In this document: in pieces, positions 34,334-44,333 of the stretch
Layout of the letters: the number at the start of each line of letters is the position of its first letter
Position numbering within the stretch: position 1 is the stretch's first letter
NCBI RefSeq assembly: GCF_014154935.1
Contig: NZ_JACEHH010000036.1
Location: 1-64,000, forward strand
Reading direction: 5' to 3'
From: Stieleria mannarensis
Lineage (GTDB): Bacteria > Planctomycetota > Planctomycetia > Pirellulales > Pirellulaceae
Length of the DNA: 64,000 nucleotides
The notes under the pieces: generated by a model
What the model saw: the letters and a program-made list of their open reading frames with translations, nothing else
Databases searched by the model: none
What the model was told of the DNA's origin: nothing
Program-made: the position numbers and the translations under genes

Positions 34334-34413
34334 GTCGCCGTGTTCTCCGAACTCGGCGTGCGCGCAACAGCGAAGCTTTTCCATGCGCCGACCTCGGAGA
34401 GGACGGCGACTGT
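34334..34413. repeat. Family C palindrome, copy 3 (inverted)
   Basis: Same element as at 26996 and 32041 but in the opposite direction, 50 bp after the lipoprotein stop and shortly before the end of a convergent gene. Confidence 0.88.
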
Positions 34414-34425
34414 TCGCCCCGAAGC

Positions 34426-34812
34426 TCACCGCATGTCGGCCCGCTTGCGTTCGCGGAATTGGCGAAAGATGTCGACCAACGCCCAGTCAAAACTCATCTG
34501 GCTGGCTTCGGCGTGACGCAGCGCGGCGGCGTTGGTTTGATCGGCCGTTTGCGGATGCGGTGGCTGGACACGGGTCAGGGCGCCGATCAGGGGCGAGACC
34601 AACACCAACAACATCGCCATGACCAGGGTCACCTGGACGGTTCGCCGCTGATTGCGTGTTCGCCCGACCGAATCGGACGTGTGCTCGAGCACTTGGTCGC
34701 GATGGCGACGTCCGGGCAGGATCGCGCCACCGAGCGCCGCAATCTGACGCTCCACCGCCGCATAATCATCGCCGAGCGGAGTCCCCTTGCGTCCGTCATG
34801 ATGCATCGTCAT
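34426..34812 (-). CDS. Small membrane protein, probable anti-sigma partner
   Basis: A 128-residue protein with one membrane span at about 58-80 ('VQVTLVMAMLLVLVSPLIGAL'). Residues before the span are charged with no zinc motif, and about 48 residues follow it. It overlaps the upstream ECF sigma gene by 4 bp, the usual arrangement for an anti-sigma factor, and that is the only basis for the role. I recognise no domain. Confidence 0.65.
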   Translation of the reverse strand: MTMHHDGRKGTPLGDDYAAVERQIAALGGAILPGRRHRDQVLEHTSDSVGRTRNQRRTVQVTLVMAMLLVLVSPLIGALTRVQPPHPQTADQTNAAALRHAEASQMSFDWALVDIFRQFRERKRADMR

Positions 34813-35444
34813 CGCACCAGCTCCGCAGTCGGTTTCGGCGACGCCGCCGGTTGGACAGCCGAATTAGCCGCAGAGGGACGAGCGAGTTTGCCGGCCAGTT
34901 TCTCCAACGCATAGCGATAGCGACTGGCGGCGGTCGAGGGTGTGATCTGCAAGACTTCGGCAATCTCGGCAAACGTCAATTGTTCCCAAATCTTCAACAC
35001 CACGACTTCGCTTTGCGGGGCCGGCAGCGATGCCAGTGCCTGCCAGACCAACCGGTTCTCGTCATCGCGTTCAACGACGTCAAAGGTGCGACCGATCAAC
35101 CGGTCGGCGAGCGAACCGATTGCCGACCAGCGGGACCGCGAACGCAGAATCACCAACGATTCATTGCGGACCATCCGCAACAGGTAGTGCCAGGGGCGAT
35201 CAGCGGCCACCAGCAACTTGGGGCGCGAAGCGACTTTGACCATCGTCGCGCTCACCGCGTCTTCGGCGTCGTGCTGGCGGCGGGTGATCGAAGCGGCGAA
35301 ACGGACCAGCCGATCAGCCGTCAAATCGTACAACTGGGCCATCGCCAGCGTCTGCGCAGACGATTCTCGCTCGCCCGCGATCTGGCGGGCGGCTTGACGA
35401 ATTTGGGCGTTCAAGGGGGCATCGCTGGGCATGACGCCCTCCAT
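34809..35444 (-). CDS. ECF RNA polymerase sigma factor
   Basis: A 211-residue ECF-type sigma factor. Region 2 'RLVRFAASITRRQHDAEDAVSATMVKV' has the 'DAEDAV' core and region 4 is 'LPAPQSEVVVLKIWEQLTFAEIAEVLQITPSTAASRYRYAL', a good helix-turn-helix. It ends in an Ala/Pro-rich tail. The 'STAASRYRYALEKL' ending resembles planctomycete-specific ECF groups. Start codon at 35444; an ATG four residues on (35432) is equally usable. Coupled to the membrane protein gene downstream. Confidence 0.88.
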   Translation of the reverse strand: MEGVMPSDAPLNAQIRQAARQIAGERESSAQTLAMAQLYDLTADRLVRFAASITRRQHDAEDAVSATMVKVASRPKLLVAADRPWHYLLRMVRNESLVILRSRSRWSAIGSLADRLIGRTFDVVERDDENRLVWQALASLPAPQSEVVVLKIWEQLTFAEIAEVLQITPSTAASRYRYALEKLAGKLARPSAANSAVQPAASPKPTAELVR

Positions 35445-35523
35445 GATGCGCCTCGGCCGCGGATTTGTCTAACAAAATCCGATTTTGATCAGATTCCTCT
35501 CCGCGGTCTCCGCTCGCTGGTCC

Positions 35524-35592
35524 GAACGTAGCTACGCCAAAGTGGATCCCCAGGGTTTTCCACGCTCTGGCGAGCGTGGCTACGCCAAAGTC
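35524..35592. repeat. Family B inverted repeat
   Basis: GAACGTAGCTACGCCAAAGT and CACGCTCTGGCGAGCGTGGC with a second CTACGCCAAAGT after it. It lies between the sigma gene start and the end of the hydrolase gene, next to a family F copy. Confidence 0.8.
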
Positions 35593-35599
35593 CAGCCTG

Positions 35600-35634
35600 G
35601 AATCCGTGGGGACGCGCTGCTATCCGTGGGTTTT
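35600..35634. repeat. Family F repeat, copy 2 (inverted)
   Basis: AATCCGTGGGGACGCGCTGC followed by TATCCGTGGG, the reverse complement of the arrangement at 28618-28655. The family B and F elements are adjacent here. Confidence 0.8.
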
Positions 35635-35694
35635 ACTCATTTGACAGGCCCGGAGCCCGAAAAACGAAAGGTAAACGTTAACCGCTGGCCGCCC

Positions 35695-36993
35695 CTACAA
35701 CAGCGTATCGCCCAAGAATTTGGCCGTATCGCTTTGGTAAAAATAGTTCAGGTGGTGCACAGTCGCCGACTGGCCGAAATCCCAGGCTCGCGATTTGGGG
35801 ATCTTCACTTCGTCGGCCAAGTTGATCATCGAAGGCGTGTCGACGACCAGATCGTTGGCACCGTCAAACAACGCGTCCGCGGCGGCGTTGACCACGCGTT
35901 CTTTGCGGAACATCCGCCAAAACTTCCAGGCCGGATCGACGGGTTGGAAATCCGACCGGACCGCATAATAGCGTTCCGTTTGCGACATCGGCGTTTCCAA
36001 CAACCGCCGCAGTTCGGGGTTGTTGCCGACGCGGGACATGCCGAACAAACCGGGCACCATTGCCATCGCCGCATCGGCCACCGGCGTTCGTGCCGCCAGA
36101 TTGGTGATCGACGTGACGACGCGCAACATCGCCTCGACGACCGAAAAGACGGGAATCGCCAGCGCGGTCAATCCGGCCGCGGTCTGCAATGCCCGCGAGA
36201 ACTGGGTCAACAAATGAATCGTTTCGCGGATATTCGGCGGTGCGGCCAATCCCGTCCCCGCCAACGGTGAACCGACAAAGATCGACTTGTCGCAGCGACG
36301 GGCCAGCGGATCAAACGTCTCGCACCACCACCGCGACACCAACCCGCCGCGGCTGTGGCTGACCAGATGGATCTTCGCTTCGCTGGCACCGATGGCACGC
36401 TGCAGATCAAACGCGTTCAAAATCGGCCCGACCGACAGCGTCGGATGATCGAAGGTGAACACGTTGCCGTTGTAACGCCGGATCGCCTGCTCAAGAAACT
36501 CGCCGCCGCGTTCGTTTTTCTCGTCCAACAATCCGGCGATCATGTTCTCGCTGTTGCTGAACGTCCCGTGCACGAACACCAACGCTTCACCGGCATCGGG
36601 AAACTCCGCCGGTGAGAGCGTCTTGGTGTCACCGTCCAGACGCCGCAAGCCTCGATGGGGCGTCAGTTTTTCGTCGCGGTGGGTCAAGAACTGAGTGATC
36701 TTGGAGGGCGGCAACCGCTCAAATTCCAACTCCATGACCTCGAACGTCTCGCGGGCCTTGATCGACGGCGTGCCGCGAAAGCGTCCCAAATCCGGCGGCA
36801 TCGCGGTGACGTCTTCCCAGTCCAAGATGCCATCATCGTCGACCAGTTGCAGACGCACCACGGGCGTCCGCTGGTCCGCCGGTGCGGCGGTCGTCGTGCG
36901 AACCCGTGTCCGCTCGGGTGGCTGAACCAAGGGCTGGACCTGGCTGCTGCCGCCGGTGGCCGCACGCGCGATCTCAAGAAACTTGCCGTCCAT
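35695..36993 (-). CDS. Alpha/beta hydrolase linked to a CHAT-like protein
   Basis: A 432-residue cytoplasmic protein. After a variable N-terminus (1-135) comes a lipase-like alpha/beta hydrolase: 'ALVFVHGTFSNSENM' (H142-G143, oxyanion region), 'IHLVSHSRGGLVSRWW' (nucleophile S214) and a His near the C-terminus ('ATVHHLNYF', H413/H414). The catalytic set looks intact. Similar hydrolase domains sit beside CHAT-protease proteins in large-genome bacteria and are thought to act as effectors on lipids or esters; that role is inference. ATG 36993 has a strong AGGAGG (9 bp before) and follows the CHAT-like gene after 10 bp. It is the last gene of a three-gene set with the CHAT/transglutaminase-like and membrane proteins. 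Confidence 0.82.
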   Translation of the reverse strand: MDGKFLEIARAATGGSSQVQPLVQPPERTRVRTTTAAPADQRTPVVRLQLVDDDGILDWEDVTAMPPDLGRFRGTPSIKARETFEVMELEFERLPPSKITQFLTHRDEKLTPHRGLRRLDGDTKTLSPAEFPDAGEALVFVHGTFSNSENMIAGLLDEKNERGGEFLEQAIRRYNGNVFTFDHPTLSVGPILNAFDLQRAIGASEAKIHLVSHSRGGLVSRWWCETFDPLARRCDKSIFVGSPLAGTGLAAPPNIRETIHLLTQFSRALQTAAGLTALAIPVFSVVEAMLRVVTSITNLAARTPVADAAMAMVPGLFGMSRVGNNPELRRLLETPMSQTERYYAVRSDFQPVDPAWKFWRMFRKERVVNAAADALFDGANDLVVDTPSMINLADEVKIPKSRAWDFGQSATVHHLNYFYQSDTAKFLGDTLL

Positions 36994-37003
36994 GATGGAC
37001 CTC

Positions 37004-39265
37004 CTAGCCGACGTGATGATCGGAAAATCGAAGGGGCAGCGGTGTGACACCGTCGTCGGCTCGGGCACTGACCAAATCGATCATGGCGCGAAACGCGCGA
37101 CTGCGTTTTTTGTAGAAGTGACCACGCCCCTCGTCAATCGCCGCACCGAATCCTTTTCCCGTCGTCAACGCCACCGTCTCGATCGGCACCAATTCACCGC
37201 GATCGACAAACCCTTTGATCTCCGCATACGTTTTCGGCCCCGACACCCAACGCTGCGTTCCGTCATCACGCGGCAACTCACTTTCACCGCTCTGGGTCGG
37301 CAGATCCTCGGTGACCACATCCAAAAACCGGCGATGGGCACGGAGGTCTTTCCAGTAGCCGACGAAAACATGCCCGTGCAACAAGAACAACACCGGATGC
37401 ACTTCGATCCACTCCAAACACGACGCCATCACGATCGCCAAATCGACACAGGTGCCGAAACCGCCGCCGAGGGTTTCACCGGGTGTTCGTAACCGCTGAG
37501 TGAAATCCGCATACGACGGCGGCGGATTGATATAGCGAAGCTTCGCGCCGAGCGACAGCGCCGCCCAAATCGATCGCACTTGCCGATCCACACCCGCCCA
37601 ACATTCCAACCCCGTGGCGATTCCGTCATAGCTTTGGTAGCCGTCAAATCCCGCCCCGACCCGATCATTCAAACATTGCAGGTAGCCCTGGGCGACGTCG
37701 ATGGTCCGTGCCACCGCCGGGTCGCGCGGTTGCACGAACGACGGCAACCAGCCGATCTGAGAAGCGTCCAACGTCCACTGGTCCATCGGGGCCAACCAGA
37801 TCGCATGGGTGTGACGATACAACACCTGGTCGTGCCAACGCAGATCGACGAACAAGCTGGTTTGAACGCGTTCGTTGATCTCGCGGAACACATCGCCGGT
37901 CAGTGGCAACGTCACTCGGTCGGCCAAATCGTAGCGATAGGTCCGGGTGCTCAAATCCAGCCTTGATCGAAACGGATACGAATCCACACCGACATGCAGT
38001 TGGACTTCCAATTCCACGTCATCGATCTGTGTGATCGCGTCGCGTTGGTCTTCGTTCGGGTTCAACCGCAACGTCAATTGGTCAAACACGCTCTGGCCGT
38101 TGTGAAGCGAAGAGTAGTTCAGTTGCTTGTGGGGCCTCACCGAAACCTGGACCAGGTCGCGGATTCGCTCCTGGCTTGGATCGGCCCTGCGTACGAAAGA
38201 ACTTCGCAGCGCCGACGATTTTGTCTTCGACGCGACCGCACCAAGACAGTCGCGTCCGATTTCGGCTGCCGCCGAAACCAACGAATCGGCCGACCAAAGC
38301 ACGATGCTGCTGCCGCGAATCCGTGGCCGATAGGCGGCGATCGATTCCCAGCCGCTGCAAAACGCGGCCAGCAGATTCCACTCGGAATCGGCGTAAGCAC
38401 GATAGAAATGCAAAAAGAAAATCTCGGCGACCGCTTCGTCAAACGTGTGCTGGAACCCGATCGCCGAGCGGGCACCGGCGTGGATCGTCATCGGGGCCAA
38501 CCGCGCCGCCGAGTCCCAGCACTGCAATCCGACCAACAACGGATTCGGCGAACCGCGGTTGAGCAACCGCGCGATGACTTCGGCGCGGTACTCTTTGGCT
38601 TCGCTGGAAGGATCGGCCAGGTACAGCCCGTCGCGGACGCCTGACAGGTTGCTGCCCAGCCGCTCGCGGCCGCTGCGGTTATCGAACCCGGTCACGTGCA
38701 CGATGTCCGGGGACACCGTTTTGATCTGCCGGCCGAATTGCCGTTCGGTCGGGTTTTCCAAAACCGCGATCTGTTCACACTCGAGTGCTTGAAGGCCGCC
38801 GGTGACCAGCTGCCGTTGGGCGGAGAAATTGAAGTGCCGCGCCAGTCCACCCGGTGCCGTCTCGATCACCACCAACCGCTTCGGTGTCCGCGTGCGTTTC
38901 CGGCGGCCGGTTTTCAAATGCCGAACGACCAGGATCGCATCGTCAACACGATACGGCTTGGTCGCCGCTGCCAGCACGTACTCCCAGGGCAAGATCCTGG
39001 ATTCCCAGTACTGATCGGTGTCGGAATCGGGAACGGAGACCTCCACGATGCCCTTGAGCCGGCGGAGATGTTTGGCGGTGACCCCGAGCGAGCGGAGGTC
39101 GCGCTGCAACCGCATCGTCTGTCGTTTTCGGGCCGCCGGATCATCGGCCCAGCGATGCCGCTGGCGAACGACATAGTTCCAACGCATCGCGAATGCCTGC
39201 AACGGCGGTCCGCAGCGGATGCGGCAAACTTCGGACTCGCTGGTGCGTAAGACGACGCTGGACAT
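37004..39265 (-). CDS. CHAT-like domain fused to a transglutaminase-like domain
   Basis: A 753-residue cytoplasmic protein. Residues 85-345 resemble a CHAT (caspase-like) protease: 'RILPWEYVLAAATKP' matches the 'LPWELL.DP' lead, 'SPDIVHVTGFDN' the His strand and 'NPLLVGLQCWDSA' the Cys strand (C249). H190 is present, but where CHAT proteins usually have the catalytic His ('GHG') this one has 'GFD', so activity is doubtful. The middle (350-510) is beta-rich. Residues 520-720 carry a transglutaminase-like fold with 'GGFGTCVDLAIVMASCLE' (C606) and 'LLHGHVFVGYW' (H632), the pattern also found in DUF4011-type proteins. ATG 39265 has an excellent AGGAGG. It lies between a membrane protein gene (58 bp before) and an alpha/beta hydrolase gene (10 bp after). 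Confidence 0.78.
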   Translation of the reverse strand: MSSVVLRTSESEVCRIRCGPPLQAFAMRWNYVVRQRHRWADDPAARKRQTMRLQRDLRSLGVTAKHLRRLKGIVEVSVPDSDTDQYWESRILPWEYVLAAATKPYRVDDAILVVRHLKTGRRKRTRTPKRLVVIETAPGGLARHFNFSAQRQLVTGGLQALECEQIAVLENPTERQFGRQIKTVSPDIVHVTGFDNRSGRERLGSNLSGVRDGLYLADPSSEAKEYRAEVIARLLNRGSPNPLLVGLQCWDSAARLAPMTIHAGARSAIGFQHTFDEAVAEIFFLHFYRAYADSEWNLLAAFCSGWESIAAYRPRIRGSSIVLWSADSLVSAAAEIGRDCLGAVASKTKSSALRSSFVRRADPSQERIRDLVQVSVRPHKQLNYSSLHNGQSVFDQLTLRLNPNEDQRDAITQIDDVELEVQLHVGVDSYPFRSRLDLSTRTYRYDLADRVTLPLTGDVFREINERVQTSLFVDLRWHDQVLYRHTHAIWLAPMDQWTLDASQIGWLPSFVQPRDPAVARTIDVAQGYLQCLNDRVGAGFDGYQSYDGIATGLECWAGVDRQVRSIWAALSLGAKLRYINPPPSYADFTQRLRTPGETLGGGFGTCVDLAIVMASCLEWIEVHPVLFLLHGHVFVGYWKDLRAHRRFLDVVTEDLPTQSGESELPRDDGTQRWVSGPKTYAEIKGFVDRGELVPIETVALTTGKGFGAAIDEGRGHFYKKRSRAFRAMIDLVSARADDGVTPLPLRFSDHHVG

Positions 39266-39323
39266 CGGTCCTCCTGGATCGGAATCGATCGCGCGAGACA
39301 ATTGCGCGGCCGATCGCGGACGA

Positions 39324-40061
39324 TCAGTTTTCGAAGAACGGGTTCACCAGGCTACCGTCGGCGGCGCGCCGGGGCGTGACGGTTGTTCGGTCCGGTCGAT
39401 CATTGGACCGGGGCATGAAGCGGATCGTTGAGGCAGCTTTCCTATTTTGGTCTGTCGGATCAGCGTCGTTTGATTCGCCCGGCTGCGACGATTCAGCGTC
39501 TTCTTCGGATGGAAAATTCACCTCGACGATTTCGGGAATTTCGATTTGGTCGAGCGTCTGTTGCTGTTCGTCCAGCTCCGCCATCATCGCGTCGACTTTT
39601 TCGAACTCTGCCTGCAGCCGATCACCGCCGGCATCCAGCCCTGCCCCCAGGATCGACAAGGGAATCAGCACGAGTAACAAAACCGCAGCCAATCCGAACG
39701 CGGACAAGAACGAATTGACGATCCAAATCCCGAACGCGCGCAGCAGTCCACAGTCGGCGGCCGTGGAAACCATGTACAGTGTCACGAACCAGGTCAAAGG
39801 CGTGACCAACAGCACCGCCGTTTCCCCGAACAGGCTTTGTGTTGCGACAACAAGAAAACAATTGACGAACGTGATCGCCAACAACCAACCGAAGCAGGCC
39901 AGATAGCTGGGGGACGCTTTGCCGAGCCAAGCGATCGACAGCTTCAATGTGCCCGCCATCATCGCGAAGGTCACAAAGAGGACGGCCCCGATGATCGCAA
40001 ACCCGATCGCGCCGAGGGCCAAAAACTGTTCCTGTGGGATGTCCTGAGCGATGTATTGCAT
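39324..40061 (-). CDS. Four-span membrane protein of the CHAT-like operon
   Basis: A 245-residue protein with four strong membrane spans (about 14-38, 50-72, 80-100 and 108-134), then a coiled-coil segment ('LQAEFEKVDAMMAELDEQQQTLDQ', about 147-170) and an acidic then basic disordered tail ending 'SLVNPFFEN'. I recognise no family. It heads the three-gene set on the minus strand, 58 bp before the CHAT-like gene, so it could anchor or sense at the membrane for the downstream proteins. ATG 40061. Confidence 0.7.
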   Translation of the reverse strand: MQYIAQDIPQEQFLALGAIGFAIIGAVLFVTFAMMAGTLKLSIAWLGKASPSYLACFGWLLAITFVNCFLVVATQSLFGETAVLLVTPLTWFVTLYMVSTAADCGLLRAFGIWIVNSFLSAFGLAAVLLLVLIPLSILGAGLDAGGDRLQAEFEKVDAMMAELDEQQQTLDQIEIPEIVEVNFPSEEDAESSQPGESNDADPTDQNRKAASTIRFMPRSNDRPDRTTVTPRRAADGSLVNPFFEN

Positions 40062-40514
40062 GGATACGCTTGCCGGCGAGTGAAGAAGGACGTTTTTCTA
40101 CCGAAGGGTCGAAAACCGTACGTCAGCATTCGCGCGTCGGGGCGGACATCTCCTCCACCCGCTGGGTGGGCAGCGTCAGAGGTTCAGTTGTGAATCGAAA
40201 GAACCGTCACGACCGATAAAGAGCGAGCGTTTCGTCAGCGCTGGATTCTGCAGTAGCGGAACTCGCCAAGAGTTTCGCCACGCAATACAAGCACGACGCG
40301 CAAGCGGGCTGTCGATTTAGTCGACAGGCCGCAAGCGAGTGAGTTTCCGCTTTTGACGTGTCGATGGAGATTGCTGTCTAGCGGGACAGCGCCACTCTGA
40401 CGAAGCGATGCGAGCGTGGAATGCGCCGGGGATCCACCTTCTGGCGAAGGTCGCTACGTTCGCACAGCGCATCGATGGTGTGATGACAGGCTGGAAGCCT
40501 ATCCCAGGTTGCAT
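40062..40514. other. 453-bp gap between two minus-strand genes
   Basis: Must hold the promoter of the CHAT-like operon. It contains a family B arm at 40253-40278 (near-identical to 889-915) and another family B hairpin at about 40430-40472. No clear -35/-10 pair was recognised. Confidence 0.5.
40253..40472. repeat. Family B repeats, two partial copies
   Basis: GCGGAACTCGCCAAGAGTTT at about 40257-40276 repeats the sequence near 893-912. A second segment (CCACCTTCTGGCGAAGGTCG then CTACGTTCGCACAGCG, 40435-40470) matches the right half of the copy at 44238-44308. Confidence 0.75.
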
Positions 40515-42134
<1,620 letters not shown>

Positions 42135-42486
42135 GGTCAGACAGATCGAAAGGTTGGGGAAAGGGGGAGGAAGGATCTCGAATTGGAAGAATGTACGGGC
42201 AACGGGTGACGAGCGGGAGGTCAGCTCGGCCCCGAGATACGGTTTTGGGGGGGCTGGGGAGAAAAAGGGTCAAAAAATGGAGTGGTCAAAAAATGAAAGA
42301 AGAAAGCAGTCTGCGAGACGCGATGCCGCTAGGACACCGATTCGCTCCCCCTGGCTCACACCACAACCGGCCCGTCCTCCAATTTTTGACCAGCCCAATT
42401 TTTGACCAGCCCAATTTTTGACCAGACACGCGCACCGACCGGCCGAGCGTCCCAAGGCCCTTTCCGGCACGCCCGCAATCCGACCG
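42135..42486. other. 352-bp gap upstream of glyS
   Basis: Contains the fifth family A hairpin (42266-42425). No promoter could be assigned with confidence. Confidence 0.55.
42266..42425. repeat. Family A hairpin element, copy 5
   Basis: Left arm 42266-42295 (GGGTCAAAAAATGG then GTGGTCAAAAAATG); right arm 42380-42425 with three 16-bp units CAATTTTTGACCAGCC. Here the right-arm units have five T in place of six and CAGCC in place of CAACC, all changed in step, suggesting recent tandem copying of one variant. Confidence 0.9.
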
Positions 42487-44043
42487 TCAGAAGGACGCCG
42501 AGAAGATCCGGTCGATTTCCGATTCGGGGATTTCGTCGTGGAGCATCGACCCGTAGCGGAGGAAATTCTGGTGCAGTTTGAAACAGCGGGTCAGATCATG
42601 CTGGACATGGCTGGCCCCGGAATCATGCAAGTATCGATACAGATAGTCGCGATAATCGGGATGCGCACAACGCTCGATGATCGTCAACGCGCGTTGCTTG
42701 GGGGCCAGTCCGCGGAGGTCGGCCAGCCCCTGCTCGGTGACCACGACTTGAACCGAGTGTTCGCTGTGGTCGATGTGGGTGCACATCGGGACGATCGTGG
42801 AAATGCTGCCGCCTTTGGCGACCGACGGGCACATGAAGATCGACTTATAGGCATTGCGGGTAAAATCGCCGCTGCCGCCGATCCCGTTCATGATCCGCTT
42901 GCCACAAACATGCGTCGAATTGACGTGCGCAAAGATATCAATCTCCAGCGCGGTGTTCATCGAAATGATGCCCAGCTGGCGGACGGCGGCGGGATTGTTG
43001 GAAATGTCCTGGGGCCGCAAGACCAGCCGCGAGGAGAAGTAATCAATCTCGTCGACCAACTGTTTCATCTGCTGCGGTGACAACACCAGCGCACAGGTGC
43101 TGGCGCCGCGGAGACGTCCCTGCCGCATCAGCTCAAACGCCGACGACTGCAGGACCTCGGTGTACATGGTGAAATCGGGCAGATCCGGATGCTCGCCGAT
43201 CGCTTCCAGCACGGCATTGGCCACGTTCCCGACGCCACTTTGGATCGGTAAAAATTCGCGTGGGATGCGGCCACAAGCGATTTCGCTGGCAAAAAACTCG
43301 GCGACGTGCTGGGCGATCGCCTTGTTGATCTGGTTGGCCTGAGAAAAATCGGTCGCTTCATCCGGCTCGTTGGTTTCCACGATCCCGATCACCTTTTCCG
43401 GGTCGACGCGGGCGTAGGGTTTGCCGATCCGCTGCAGCGGATGATCCAAGTCGATGGCCGGGCGATAGGGCGGCGTCTTGGGGACGACGATGTCGGACAT
43501 CTCGGCGACACGGCGTGACTGCCCGCGATTGAGCTCGATGATCACGTTCTCCGCCGAATGCAAGAATGCGGGCGAGGCGCCGATCGAGTTGGTCAGATAG
43601 ACTCGTCCATCGGCGGTGATCTCCGACGCCTCGATGACCGCGAAATCGATCGGCCCGTAAAAGCCGAACAACGTGAACTGGGGAACGTCCGACAGGTGCA
43701 TGTCCACGAAATCGACGTCGCCGCGGTTGATTTGGTCGCGGAGCGTGCGCGAGGATTGATAGGGTGCCCGCCAACTGATCGCCTGGGCCTGGGCGAGTGC
43801 TTCGTCCAGACTGCTGCCGGTCGACGCGCCGGTCAGCACCCGCAGCTTGTAGGGCAACCCTGCGGCGTGGTACTCACGCGCCCGACGCGCCAGAGCCCGC
43901 GGAACCGCTTTCGCCGCTCCGGCCGGTGTAAACCCACTGAACGCCACCATCGCCCCATCCGGGATCAGGCCGGCCACTTCGTCAGCGTCAAGAATGGGAA
44001 AACCTTCGTAGTCCACTGCAATACCCCTCGCTTTTGGCGGCAT
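42487..44043 (-). CDS. Acetyl-CoA hydrolase/CoA-transferase (succinyl-CoA:acetate type)
   Basis: About 518 residues, of the acetyl-CoA hydrolase/transferase family (AarC/Cat1-like). Family segments: 'GAMVAFSGFTPAGAAKAVPRALA', 'IPIQSGVGNVANAVLEAIGEH' followed by 'MYTEVLQ', where the Glu is the likely catalytic one, and 'ALEIDIFAHVNSTHVCGKRIMNGIGGSGDFTRNA'. It moves CoA between succinyl-CoA and acetate or related acids, a step in acetate handling. The start is uncertain: ATG 44043 is plausible, but a GTG at 44016 has GAGGGG 7 bp before and starts at the family-typical place. It is monocistronic. Confidence 0.9.
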   Translation of the reverse strand: MPPKARGIAVDYEGFPILDADEVAGLIPDGAMVAFSGFTPAGAAKAVPRALARRAREYHAAGLPYKLRVLTGASTGSSLDEALAQAQAISWRAPYQSSRTLRDQINRGDVDFVDMHLSDVPQFTLFGFYGPIDFAVIEASEITADGRVYLTNSIGASPAFLHSAENVIIELNRGQSRRVAEMSDIVVPKTPPYRPAIDLDHPLQRIGKPYARVDPEKVIGIVETNEPDEATDFSQANQINKAIAQHVAEFFASEIACGRIPREFLPIQSGVGNVANAVLEAIGEHPDLPDFTMYTEVLQSSAFELMRQGRLRGASTCALVLSPQQMKQLVDEIDYFSSRLVLRPQDISNNPAAVRQLGIISMNTALEIDIFAHVNSTHVCGKRIMNGIGGSGDFTRNAYKSIFMCPSVAKGGSISTIVPMCTHIDHSEHSVQVVVTEQGLADLRGLAPKQRALTIIERCAHPDYRDYLYRYLHDSGASHVQHDLTRCFKLHQNFLRYGSMLHDEIPESEIDRIFSASF

Positions 44044-44237
44044 GTCTTTTGCGCAGGCGCCAGGCTCGTCAGCCGGAACGCATCCGTCCAAGCCTAGGAC
44101 GCGGAGAGGGATCGTCCCGAGAAACAGCGGGTTTCACGTCTTCTCAAGGGAACGACAGCCGCTAGTGCACCGCTCAACCCCTTCAATGCGGACGCACCGC
44201 GCCGATATCGCCCCTCGCCGGACAACGCCACTTTGCT

Positions 44238-44308
44238 GTCGCTACGTTCGCCAAAGCGTGGAAAGCGTCGGGAATTTACCTTCTGGCGAAGGTAGCTACG
44301 TTCGCACA
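44238..44308. repeat. Family B inverted repeat
   Basis: GTCGCTACGTTCGCCAAAGC and ACCTTCTGGCGAAGGTAGCT, followed by ACGTTCGCACAGCG. Lies in the 290-bp gap between a Uma2 gene and the CoA-transferase start. Confidence 0.82.
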
Positions 44309-44333
44309 GCGATTCCCAGTCTCGCTTGTTGAT

